Shown: positions 7,275 through 14,304 of the stretch, piece after piece
Layout of the letters: each line of letters begins with the position of its first letter
How positions within the stretch are numbered: position 1 is the first letter of the stretch
Notes under the pieces: model-generated
Told to the model about the DNA's origin: nothing
What the model saw: the letters and a program-made list of their open reading frames with translations, nothing else
Databases searched by the model: none
Position numbers and translations under genes: made by a program
Assembly (NCBI GenBank): GCA_902485915.1
Contig: CABTMH010000003.1
Span: forward strand, 1 to 14,327
Direction: 5' to 3'
Length of the DNA stretch: 14,327 bases
Source: an uncultured Oribacterium sp.
GTDB lineage: Bacteria > Bacillota > Clostridia > Lachnospirales > Lachnospiraceae

Positions 7275-7380
7275 AAAACACCGCGCGTTGCATCTGAAAC
7301 CTTTCAGAGAACGATATGATCGTCGGGTGCCCGGCACCTTAAAATAACCTGCGGGACCTGCAGGGAAATGGAGAACGAAT

Positions 7381-7917
7381 ATGAGAAACTTCACGAAGAA
7401 AGTAGTCGCAACCACCACCGCTGTTCTGATGAGTGCATCGGTACTCGCAGGCACTGCATTCGCCGCCGGTACCACCACCGCAAATACAGCATACCAGAGC
7501 CTGGTAGATACCGTCACCTCCACGAAGCAGGTGCGCAATGCATTTAACGCGAAGTCCGTCGCAAGAAACGCAGCGAAGGGCACACAGAAGGCCGGCAGTA
7601 CTTCTTCCCTCACAGCAAACCAGATCGTAACCAACGTCATCAAGATTAAGGGTGCAGGCTCCGCAGCGAACGGAACTACCGCAAGCGATAAGGTCGCAGC
7701 ATCGAAGGCAGCCGCTGCAGCAGCAAACGCAGCATACACAAACGCTGCAAGTGCGATCGGCGAGCCGGATCTCACCCAGACCGCAGGCGCGATGTTCGGA
7801 CCATACGTACCGGAAGGCGCATACACGAACCAGATCGCACCGGTCATCGACTACACCATGATCAACGTACCGGGCCCGGACGGAAAGATCTCCGACGGAA
7901 ACGCCCAGGACTGGTAA
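7381..7917 (+). CDS. small Ala-rich secreted protein of unknown family
   Basis: The protein has 178 residues; start ATG 7381 has GGAG at 7370-7373, 7 nt away. A clear Sec signal peptide is present: basic RNFTKK, hydrophobic VVATTTAVLMSASVLAG, and likely cleavage after AFA at residue 28. The mature part is about 150 residues and has no cysteine. It has an Ala/Thr/Asn/Lys-rich section (about 29-128), including an almost pure Ala run (AASKAAAAAANAA), and then a distinct C-terminal part with Gly, Pro and Tyr: GEPDLTQTAGAMFGPYVPEG, YTNQIAPVIDYTM, NVPGPDGKISDGN. No transmembrane segment, LPXTG or lipobox is visible. Codon choice is strongly skewed (GCA dominates Ala; ACC, AAC and AAG are favoured), which suggests high expression. 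I do not recognise the family and assign no function. It forms a single-gene unit with its own promoter and terminator, bracketed by related palindromic repeats. Confidence 0.8.
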   Translation: MRNFTKKVVATTTAVLMSASVLAGTAFAAGTTTANTAYQSLVDTVTSTKQVRNAFNAKSVARNAAKGTQKAGSTSSLTANQIVTNVIKIKGAGSAANGTTASDKVAASKAAAAAANAAYTNAASAIGEPDLTQTAGAMFGPYVPEGAYTNQIAPVIDYTMINVPGPDGKISDGNAQDW

Positions 7918-7966
7918 CCCCCAGAAAGATCACTGAACTCCAGATAAAATCAAGACAGAACTTTCA

Positions 7967-7998
7967 GAAGCTGTGCCGAGAGGCGCAGCTTCTTCTTT
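7967..7998 (+). terminator. intrinsic terminator of the Ala-rich secreted-protein gene
   Basis: GAAGCTGTGCC (7967-7977) pairs with GGCGCAGCTTC (7982-7992) over 11 bp with one G-U pair and a GAGA loop. TTCTTT follows. Confidence 0.88.
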
Positions 7999-8001
7999 GC
8001 T

Positions 8002-8065
8002 TCTGTTCACTCGTCAACCGGCTTCCCGACATGGCCTCTGCCTGATCAGTACACGCGTGAACAGT
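8002..8065. repeat. REP-like imperfect palindrome, copy 2
   Basis: CTGTTCAC (8003-8010) pairs perfectly with GTGAACAG (8057-8064), and the pairing extends inward with one mismatch (CGT/ACG). It is related to 7097-7154 in the same orientation: 8003-8021 and 8045-8065 are the conserved outer blocks. It sits exactly between the upstream terminator and the ileS promoter. Confidence 0.75.
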
Positions 8066-8109
8066 AACAACCTGTGCCGTCCACCCCCTCGCCTTTACAC
8101 GTTATTTCC

Positions 8110-8138
8110 TTGATTTTATCATCCCCCTACTTTATAAT
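8110..8138 (+). promoter_or_regulatory. sigma-A promoter of ileS
   Basis: TTGATT (8110-8115), a 17-nt spacer, and perfect TATAAT (8133-8138). The start would be near 8145, giving a leader of about 98 nt, too short for a complete T-box. Confidence 0.82.
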
Positions 8139-8243
8139 GAGAAAGCTATAAAGGCCGCATTCTGCCTATTTTTCGGGTTAGAGGTCTGCAACCGGTCCAC
8201 ACCGGTTTATACTTATATATATTTTGAAGGAGAAAAGGCGCTT

Positions 8244-11200
8244 ATGTTTAGAAAAGTTGATACAAACATGAACTTTGTAGAGCGCGAGGGCGAGGTCGAG
8301 GAGTTCTGGAGACAGAATCATATCTTCGAAGAGTCCATCAAGGAGCACGAGGGTGATCCATCCTATGTTTTCTACGATGGTCCGCCTACGGCGAATGGTA
8401 AGCCGCACATCGGCCATGTCGAGACGCGCGCGTTCAAGGACATGATTCCGAGATTCCATGCGATGAAGGGTGCGATGGTACCACGTAAGGCCGGCTGGGA
8501 TACCCACGGTCTTCCGGTCGAGCTCGAGGTCGAGAAGCAGATCGGCATCAACGGTAAGGATCAGATCGAGAACTACGGTATCGCGCCTTTTATCGATCAC
8601 TGTAAGGAAAACGTCTGGAAGTATAAGGGCATGTGGGAAGACTTCTCCTATAAGGTCGGCTTCTGGGCAGACATGGAGCACCCGTACGTTACCTATCACG
8701 ATGACTATATCGAGTCCGAGTGGTGGGCACTGAAGGAGATCTTTAAGAAGAAACTCCTGTACGAGGGCTTCAAGGTCGTACCGTACTGCCCGCGCTGCGG
8801 AACCCCGCTGTCCAGCCACGAGGTAGCACAGGGCTATAAGGAGCTGAACGAGCGCTCGGCGATCGTCCGTTTTAAGGCGAAGGATCAGGATTTCTGCTTC
8901 CTCGCATGGACGACCACCCCATGGACCCTTCCATCGAACACCGGCCTCTGCGTAAATCCGGATCTGGACTATGCGAAGGTAAAGGCAGCCGACGGCTACA
9001 CCTACGTGATGGCCTGCTCACTGCTTGATAAGGTACTCGGCCCGCTCGCAAAGGATGGCATGCCGGCTTACGAGATCCTCGAGACCTGTAAGGGTACTGA
9101 CCTCGTCGGTATCGACTACGAGCCACTCTATGCATGTGCAGCGGAAGCGGCTGCGAAGCAGCATAAGCGCGCACACTACGTGATCGCAGACGGCTACGTA
9201 ACGGCAGACGATGGTACTGGAATCGTACACATCGCCCCTGCATTCGGTGAGGATGATGCCCGTGTCGGCCGCGAGAACGGCTTCCCGCTCATCAAGTTCG
9301 TCGATGAGAAGGGTGTGATGACCGAGGAGACGCCGTTCGCCGGCATGCGCTGCAAGCCGACCGAGAAGGAGATGGCCGCAGGTGCGATCAGCGCAGATCC
9401 GGAGGTACTGAAGGATCTGTCTGCACGTAAGCTGCTCTTCGATGCGCCGAAGTTCACTCACTCCTATCCGCACTGCTGGAGATGTGATACGCCGCTGATC
9501 TACTATGCGAGAGAGTCCTGGTTCATCAAGATGAGTGCCGTAAAGGACGACCTCGTTCGTAACAACAACACCGTCAACTGGTTCCCGGCGACGATCGGTA
9601 CCGGCCGTTTCGGTGCATGGATCGAGAACGTGCAGGACTGGGGTCTGTCACGTAACCGTTACTGGGGCACCCCGCTCAACATCTGGACCTGCCCGTGCTG
9701 CGGTAAGCAGGAGGCCATCGGCTCCATCCAGGAGCTCCGCGAGCGTTCTACGAACTACGACGAGCTCCTCGCACAGCTGAAGGCCGAGGGTAAGGGTGGT
9801 TACAGCTCCGACTATGTGGGCTACGAGCACATCGAGCTCCACAAGCCGTATGTAGATCAGATCACCCTGCGCTGCCCGGATTGCGGCGGCGAGATGCATC
9901 GTGTACCGGAAGTCATCGACTGCTGGTTCGATTCCGGCGCGATGCCATATGCACAGCATCACTATCCGTTCGAGAATAAGGAGCTCTTCGAGTCTCAGTT
10001 CCCGGCACAGTTCATCTGTGAGGCCGTGGATCAGACCCGTGGATGGTTCTATTCCCTCCTCGCCGAGAGTACGATCCTCTTTAATAAGGCACCGTATCAG
10101 AACGTCCTCGTACTGGGTCATGTCCAGGATGAGAACGGACAGAAGATGAGTAAGTCGAAGGGCAATGCGGTCGACCCGATGGATGCGCTCCAGAAGCACG
10201 GCGCCGACGCCATCCGCTGGTTCTTCTACACGAACTCTGCACCATGGCTGCCGAACCGCTTCCATGATAAGGCCGTCGTCGAGGGACAGCGTAAGTTCCT
10301 GTCGACGCTCTGGAACACCTATGCCTTCTTCGTTCTGTACGCAAACATCGACAGCTTCGACCCGACGAAGTACAGCCTCGACTATGCGTCCCTCGGTGTC
10401 ATGGACCGCTGGCTGCTCAGTAAGCTGAACACCGTGATCCGCGAAGTCGATGACGACCTCACGAACTTCCGTATCCCGGAGGCGGCGAACGCGATGCAGG
10501 ATTTCGTCGATGACATGTCGAACTGGTATGTTCGTCGTTCGAGAGAGCGCTTCTGGGCGAAGGGCATGGAGCAGGATAAGGTCAATGCTTACATGACGCT
10601 CTACACCGCACTGGTAACGTTCTCGAAGGTAGCGGCACCGATGGTTCCGTTCATCACCGAGTCCATCTACCGTAACCTGGTATGTAGCGTGGATCCGTCT
10701 GCGAAGGCATCCGTTCACCTCTGCAGCTTCCCGGAGGCGGACGCGTCGATGATCGACACAGCGCTCGAGGAGAACATGGATGAGGTACTGCACATCGTAC
10801 TGCTCGGTCGTGCAGCGAGAAACACCGCAGCTGTAAAGAACCGTCAGCCGATCGGTGACATGTATGTAAAGGCAGAGCACACGCTCGATCCTTTCTTCAT
10901 CGACATCGTTGAAGACGAGCTGAATGTAAAGAAGGTGACCTTCCAGGATGACCTTCGCGCATTCACTTCCTATACATTTAAGCCACAGCTGAAGACCGTC
11001 GGTCCGAAGTATGGCAAGCACTTAAACGCGATTCGTACACATCTCACCGAGATGGATGGCTCTGCAGCGATGGATGAGCTCGACCAGAACGGCGTACTGA
11101 AGTTCACTGTGGATGGTGACACCGAGGTCAGCCTCACGAAGGATGATCTCCTCATCGACGTCGCACAGAAGGGCGGCTTCGTAACCGAGGAGGACATGAG

Positions 11201-11495
11201 CCTCACCGTCGTGCTCGACACGAACCTGACACCGGAGCTCGAGGAAGAGGGCTTCGTCCGCGAGATCATCAGTAAACTTCAGACCATGCGTAAGGAAGCA
11301 GGCTTCGAGGTTATGGACCATATCACGGTCTATGCGAAGGATAACGCTGAGATGATCGCGCTCATGCAGAAGAACGAGGACGAAATCAAGCGAATCGTAA
11401 TGGCCGACAGCATCGTATATGACATCATGAAGGGCTATGAAAAGGAGTGGGATATCAACGGTAAGCAGGTGAAGCTTGCGGTTGAGAAGCTGTAA
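8244..11495 (+). CDS. ileS: isoleucyl-tRNA synthetase, IleRS2-type
   Basis: IleS charges tRNA-Ile with isoleucine and hydrolyses mis-made valine products in its CP1 editing domain. The protein has 1083 residues; start ATG 8244 has AAGGAG at 8227-8232. The class Ia motifs are intact: HIGH at residues 55-58 (DGPPTANGKPHIGH) and KMSKS at 634-638. The editing domain lies between, with the characteristic AWTTTPWTLPSNT and DGTGIVHIAPAFGEDD. Cysteine pairs C182/C185, C411/C414, C483/C486 and C544/C547 suggest metal-binding insertions. The long C-terminal region carries TPELEEEGFVREIISKLQTMRKEAGF and lacks the terminal CxxC zinc finger of E. coli-type IleRS1. Length and C-terminus place it in the eukaryote/archaea-like IleRS2 class, which is typically less sensitive to mupirocin than IleRS1. 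It has its own promoter and no T-box leader is visible. Confidence 0.97.
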   Translation: MFRKVDTNMNFVEREGEVEEFWRQNHIFEESIKEHEGDPSYVFYDGPPTANGKPHIGHVETRAFKDMIPRFHAMKGAMVPRKAGWDTHGLPVELEVEKQIGINGKDQIENYGIAPFIDHCKENVWKYKGMWEDFSYKVGFWADMEHPYVTYHDDYIESEWWALKEIFKKKLLYEGFKVVPYCPRCGTPLSSHEVAQGYKELNERSAIVRFKAKDQDFCFLAWTTTPWTLPSNTGLCVNPDLDYAKVKAADGYTYVMACSLLDKVLGPLAKDGMPAYEILETCKGTDLVGIDYEPLYACAAEAAAKQHKRAHYVIADGYVTADDGTGIVHIAPAFGEDDARVGRENGFPLIKFVDEKGVMTEETPFAGMRCKPTEKEMAAGAISADPEVLKDLSARKLLFDAPKFTHSYPHCWRCDTPLIYYARESWFIKMSAVKDDLVRNNNTVNWFPATIGTGRFGAWIENVQDWGLSRNRYWGTPLNIWTCPCCGKQEAIGSIQELRERSTNYDELLAQLKAEGKGGYSSDYVGYEHIELHKPYVDQITLRCPDCGGEMHRVPEVIDCWFDSGAMPYAQHHYPFENKELFESQFPAQFICEAVDQTRGWFYSLLAESTILFNKAPYQNVLVLGHVQDENGQKMSKSKGNAVDPMDALQKHGADAIRWFFYTNSAPWLPNRFHDKAVVEGQRKFLSTLWNTYAFFVLYANIDSFDPTKYSLDYASLGVMDRWLLSKLNTVIREVDDDLTNFRIPEAANAMQDFVDDMSNWYVRRSRERFWAKGMEQDKVNAYMTLYTALVTFSKVAAPMVPFITESIYRNLVCSVDPSAKASVHLCSFPEADASMIDTALEENMDEVLHIVLLGRAARNTAAVKNRQPIGDMYVKAEHTLDPFFIDIVEDELNVKKVTFQDDLRAFTSYTFKPQLKTVGPKYGKHLNAIRTHLTEMDGSAAMDELDQNGVLKFTVDGDTEVSLTKDDLLIDVAQKGGFVTEEDMSLTVVLDTNLTPELEEEGFVREIISKLQTMRKEAGFEVMDHITVYAKDNAEMIALMQKNEDEIKRIVMADSIVYDIMKGYEKEWDINGKQVKLAVEKL

Positions 11496-11501
11496 AATCG
11501 A

Positions 11502-11515
11502 AGTCCGGTCGGACT
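11502..11515 (+). other. short palindrome after ileS
   Basis: AGTCCG-GT-CGGACT forms a 5-6 bp hairpin 7 nt after the ileS stop codon. There is no T-run, so termination here is doubtful, and ileS transcripts may read into glgP. Confidence 0.35.
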
Positions 11516-11553
11516 GAGATGATGCAGTGACCTGCGAAGGGAAATGAGTAATT

Positions 11554-11579
11554 CAGGGCTTCGCTTCGGCGAAGCCCTG
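11554..11579 (+). other. cUUCGg-capped hairpin just upstream of the glgP ribosome binding site
   Basis: CAGGGCTTCGC (11554-11564) and GCGAAGCCCTG (11569-11579) form a perfect 11-bp stem closed by the extra-stable C(UUCG)G tetraloop. It ends 5 nt before the GAAGGG site used by glgP and is not followed by a T-run. It may be a stability or processing element, or a translational control structure, rather than a terminator. Confidence 0.7.
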
Positions 11580-11599
11580 GCGATGAAGGGATTTTATAT

Positions 11600-14056
11600 A
11601 TGATGGAAAAGTTTGACAAGGGAGCTTTTAAGAAGGCTGTCGAGACCAATGCGCGTAAGCTCTACCGTAGATCTCTCGCAGATCTGAATACGAAGGAAGC
11701 GTTTCATGCAGTAGCGTATGCTGTCGAGGACGTCATCATCGACGACTGGATGAAGACCCAGAAGGCTGCAGAGAAGCAGGACGCGAAGCGCGTGTACTAC
11801 CTCTCCATGGAGTTCCTGATGGGCCGTGCACTCGGTAACAACATCTTGAATCTGACCTGTCATGAAGAGCTGAAGGAGGCCATCGAGGAGCTGGGACTGA
11901 ATCTCAACGCACTCGAGGAGGCTGAGCCGGACTGGGCACTCGGAAACGGTGGCCTCGGTCGTCTCGCAGCCTGCTTCCTGGATTCCCTCGCAACGCTCAA
12001 CTACTGGGCATGCGGCTGCGGCATCCGCTACAAGTATGGTATGTTTAAGCAGAAGATCGAGGATGGCTATCAGCGTGAGGTGCCGGATGACTGGCTGAGA
12101 GACGGTAACCCGTTCGAGCTTCGTCGTGCGGAGCTTCAGAAGGAAGTTAAGTTCGGCGGCTGGGTGGAGACACATAACGAGAACGGCAAGCTGAAGTTCG
12201 TTCAGAAGGGCTATCAGTCCGTTATCGCGATTCCGTACGATACACCGGTGGTCGGCTATGGTAATCATGTCGTCGATTCTCTCCGTGTATGGGATGCCGA
12301 GGCGAAGGAGACCTTCCGTATCGAGGAGTTCGATAAGGGTAACTACCAGGCAGCCGTAGAGAACGAGAACATGGCACGCAACATCGTCGAGGTCCTCTAT
12401 CCGAACGATAATCACCTCGCGGGTAAGGAGCTTCGTCTGCGTCAGCAGTACTTCTTCATCTCCGCATCCGTACAGACCGCCGTCAAGGAGTACTATGAGA
12501 AGCATGATGGAGGCATTCACCATCTGTACGAGAAGGTCGCGTTCCAGCTGAACGATACACACCCGACCGTAGCGGTCGCCGAGCTCATGCGTGTGCTCAT
12601 GGACGACTATGGCCTCGAGTGGGATGAGGCATGGGAGATCACGAAGAAGACCTGTGCATATACGAACCACACCATCATGGCCGAGGCCCTCGAGAAGTGG
12701 CCGATCGAGCTCTTCTCGAAGCTGCTTCCGCGTATCTACCAGATCGTCGAGGAGATCAACCGTCGTTTCTGTGAGGAGATCCGTGCGAAGTATCCGAACA
12801 ACGCAGAGTATAAGATCTCGAAGATGGCCATCATCTATGACGGTCAGGTGAAGATGGCGCACCTCGCGATCGTGGGCAGCCACGCCGTGAACGGTGTCGC
12901 ACAGCTTCATACCGAGATTCTGAAGAAGGAGACGCTGAAGGACTTCTATGAGATGTTCCCGGAGATGTTCTCTAACAAGACGAACGGTATCACCCCGCGT
13001 AGATGGATGGTACATGCAAACCCGGAGCTTGCAGCCTGGGTAAGCGATAAGATCGGCGATGGCTGGATCACAGACCTTTCGAAGATGAAGAAGCTCGAGG
13101 TCTATGCGGATGATGAGAAGTGTCAGGCCGAGTTCATGGCGATCAAGCGTCATAACAAGGAGCGCCTCGCGAAGTACATCCTCGAGCATAACGGCATTCA
13201 GGTATCGACCGATGCGATCTTCGATGTCATGGTGAAGAGACTGCACGAGTACAAGCGTCAGCTGATGAACATCCTGCACGTGATGTACATGTACAACGAG
13301 CTGAAGGATCATCCGGATATGAACTTCTATCCGCATGTATACATCTTCGGCGCGAAGGCAGCGGCAGGCTATAAGACGGCGAAGCTGACCATCAAGCTGA
13401 TCAACAACGTGGCGAACGTCATCAACAACGACGAGTCCATCAACGGTAAGATCAAGGTGGTCTTCATCGAGGATTACCGCGTATCGAACGCCGAGATCAT
13501 CATCCCGGCAGCGGATATCTCCGAGCAGATTTCGACCGCGTCCAAGGAAGCATCCGGAACCTCCAACATGAAGCTCATGCTGAACGGTGCCCTGACCCTC
13601 GGAACCATGGATGGTGCGAACGTCGAGATCGTAAAGGAAGTCGGCGATGAGAACGCCTTCATCTTCGGTATGTCCGCAGAGGAGGTCATCGAGCTCGAGC
13701 ACAACCATCAGTATGTACCGATGGAGATCTTTAACAACAACCAGAAGATCCGTCGCGTGCTGATGCAGCTCGTGAACGGCTACTACAGCCCGGAGAACCC
13801 GGAGCTGTTCCGTCCGCTCTATAACGCACTTCTGAACACCCAGGAGTCCGACGTCGCAGACCGCTACTTCATCCTGAAGGACCTCGAGTCCTACCACGAC
13901 GCACAGGAGCGCGCCGTAGCGAAGTACCAGGACGAAGCATGGTGGGCGAGAGCCGCGATCCTCAACACCGCAAACGCCGGCAAGTTCTCCTCCGACCGTA
14001 CCATCGAAGAGTACGTGACGGACATCTGGGGACTCGACAAGCTGAAGGTGAAGTAA
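11600..14056 (+). CDS. glgP: glycogen/alpha-glucan phosphorylase
   Basis: GlgP removes terminal glucose from alpha-1,4-glucan with phosphate, giving glucose 1-phosphate, using pyridoxal phosphate; it acts in the cytoplasm on glycogen or maltodextrin. The protein has 818 residues, close to E. coli GlgP (815). Start ATG 11600 follows GAAGGG (11585-11590); the adjacent ATG 11603 is also possible. Visible family blocks in order are VYYLSMEFLMGRALGNNILN, LGNGGLGRLAACFLDSLATL, YGMFKQKIEDGYQREVPDDW, FQLNDTHPTVAVAELMR, TNGITPRRWM, VKRLHEYKRQLMN and the PLP site EASGTSNMKLMLNGA, with the Schiff-base lysine at K658 and DGANVEI after it. The usual GTGNMK reads GTSNMK here. It is preceded by a stable hairpin and followed by a strong terminator. 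Whether glycogen or maltodextrin is the main substrate cannot be decided; no other glycogen genes are in the window. Confidence 0.97.
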   Translation: MMEKFDKGAFKKAVETNARKLYRRSLADLNTKEAFHAVAYAVEDVIIDDWMKTQKAAEKQDAKRVYYLSMEFLMGRALGNNILNLTCHEELKEAIEELGLNLNALEEAEPDWALGNGGLGRLAACFLDSLATLNYWACGCGIRYKYGMFKQKIEDGYQREVPDDWLRDGNPFELRRAELQKEVKFGGWVETHNENGKLKFVQKGYQSVIAIPYDTPVVGYGNHVVDSLRVWDAEAKETFRIEEFDKGNYQAAVENENMARNIVEVLYPNDNHLAGKELRLRQQYFFISASVQTAVKEYYEKHDGGIHHLYEKVAFQLNDTHPTVAVAELMRVLMDDYGLEWDEAWEITKKTCAYTNHTIMAEALEKWPIELFSKLLPRIYQIVEEINRRFCEEIRAKYPNNAEYKISKMAIIYDGQVKMAHLAIVGSHAVNGVAQLHTEILKKETLKDFYEMFPEMFSNKTNGITPRRWMVHANPELAAWVSDKIGDGWITDLSKMKKLEVYADDEKCQAEFMAIKRHNKERLAKYILEHNGIQVSTDAIFDVMVKRLHEYKRQLMNILHVMYMYNELKDHPDMNFYPHVYIFGAKAAAGYKTAKLTIKLINNVANVINNDESINGKIKVVFIEDYRVSNAEIIIPAADISEQISTASKEASGTSNMKLMLNGALTLGTMDGANVEIVKEVGDENAFIFGMSAEEVIELEHNHQYVPMEIFNNNQKIRRVLMQLVNGYYSPENPELFRPLYNALLNTQESDVADRYFILKDLESYHDAQERAVAKYQDEAWWARAAILNTANAGKFSSDRTIEEYVTDIWGLDKLKVK

Positions 14057-14094
14057 GCGGGTTGAACCTGAAATCATCCGAAAAGATATGAATT

Positions 14095-14146
14095 AAAGCC
14101 GCCGTATACCCGATGGAAAGATCGGGTATACGGCGGCTTTTCTTCT
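14095..14146. terminator. strong terminator after glgP, shared with the convergent gene
   Basis: A perfect 20-bp stem forms between 14095-14114 (AAAGCCGCCG...ACCCGAT) and 14121-14140 (ATCGGGT...CGGCGGCTTT), with a GGAAAG loop and TTTTCTTCT as the plus-strand tail. It stops 4 nt before the end of the convergent acetyltransferase gene, so it probably serves both, more strongly for glgP. Confidence 0.92.
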
Positions 14147-14304
14147 AATCATTCAAAAAGTAGAGTACGCGCTCCGTTTCCTGGTAGCCGAGGCTTTCGT
14201 AGAGGTGAACTGCGATCTCGTTGTTGCTGGCGACCTGAAGAAGTACCTTCTGATAGGGGCCGTCGGCCGGCGTAGCTTCGACCGCTTCCATCAGGGCGCG
14301 GCCA
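14145..14304 (-). CDS. GNAT-family N-acetyltransferase, C-terminal fragment
   Basis: Only the last 52 residues are present. The reverse-strand frame ends with TAG at 14147-14145 and reads GRALMEAVEA, then QKVLLQVASNNEIAVHLYES and LGYQETERVLYFLND. The V-x-x-x-N-x-x-A-x-x-L-Y-x-x-L-G-Y/F block is the typical end of a GNAT fold. The GRALM segment is the tail of the acetyl-CoA-binding motif A (R-x-x-G-x-G), whose first half is missing because the genomic sequence stops there and adapter sequence begins. The acceptor substrate is unknown. Confidence is high for the family despite the short length. Confidence 0.85.

Larger units (their letters stand above)
6933..7380. other. 448-bp divergent intergenic region between two secreted-protein genes
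   Basis: No credible gene was found here. It holds the minus-strand promoter candidate (6982-6990) with a small inverted repeat ATGAC/GTCAT (6960-6972) in its leader, a REP-like palindrome (7097-7154), and an extended -10 promoter for the plus-strand gene (7218-7226). A direct repeat lies at the transcription start (7237-7274), followed by an approximately 148-nt leader with two small palindromes: TCTGAAA/TTTCAGA (7293-7308) and GGTGCC/GGCACC (7326-7338). The leader does not match a riboswitch class I can recognise. Confidence 0.6.
7918..8243. other. 326-bp intergenic region upstream of ileS
   Basis: It contains, in order, the terminator of the Ala-rich gene (7967-7998), REP-like copy 2 (8002-8065), the ileS promoter (8110-8138) and an approximately 98-nt ileS leader. 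That leader has a weak AGGC/GCCT hairpin followed by ATTTTT near 8151-8180, and a 7-bp hairpin AACCGGT/ACCGGTT (8190-8207). No gene and no T-box consensus (AGGGTGGAACCGCG-like) were seen. Confidence 0.6.

Noticed and set aside
7233..7380. possible c-di-GMP (GEMM) or other riboswitch before the Ala-rich gene
   Set aside because: A GATGACGC stretch recalls part of the GEMM consensus, but the other conserved blocks and the receptor helix are missing.
7097..8065. CRISPR array or transposon ends
   Set aside because: There are only two repeat copies about 900 bp apart with palindromic arms, and no regular spacers, transposase or target-site duplication.
8145..8243. possible T-box leader for ileS
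   Set aside because: The leader from the clear promoter is under 100 nt, and no AGGGTGG-type T-box sequence or specifier-loop structure was seen.
9648..11021. 457-codon minus-strand open frame inside ileS
   Set aside because: It lies antisense in register with ileS across the KMSKS region, with no domain and no ribosome binding site of note.
11554..11579. ileS intrinsic terminator
   Set aside because: The stem is perfect but no T-run follows, and the glgP ribosome binding site begins 5 nt later.
11594..14077. 827-codon open frame on the minus strand covering all of glgP
   Set aside because: It is in exact antisense codon register with a textbook phosphorylase and is open only because glgP lacks TTA, CTA and TCA codons. 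The translation is rich in Leu, Val, His and Arg with no recognisable domain.
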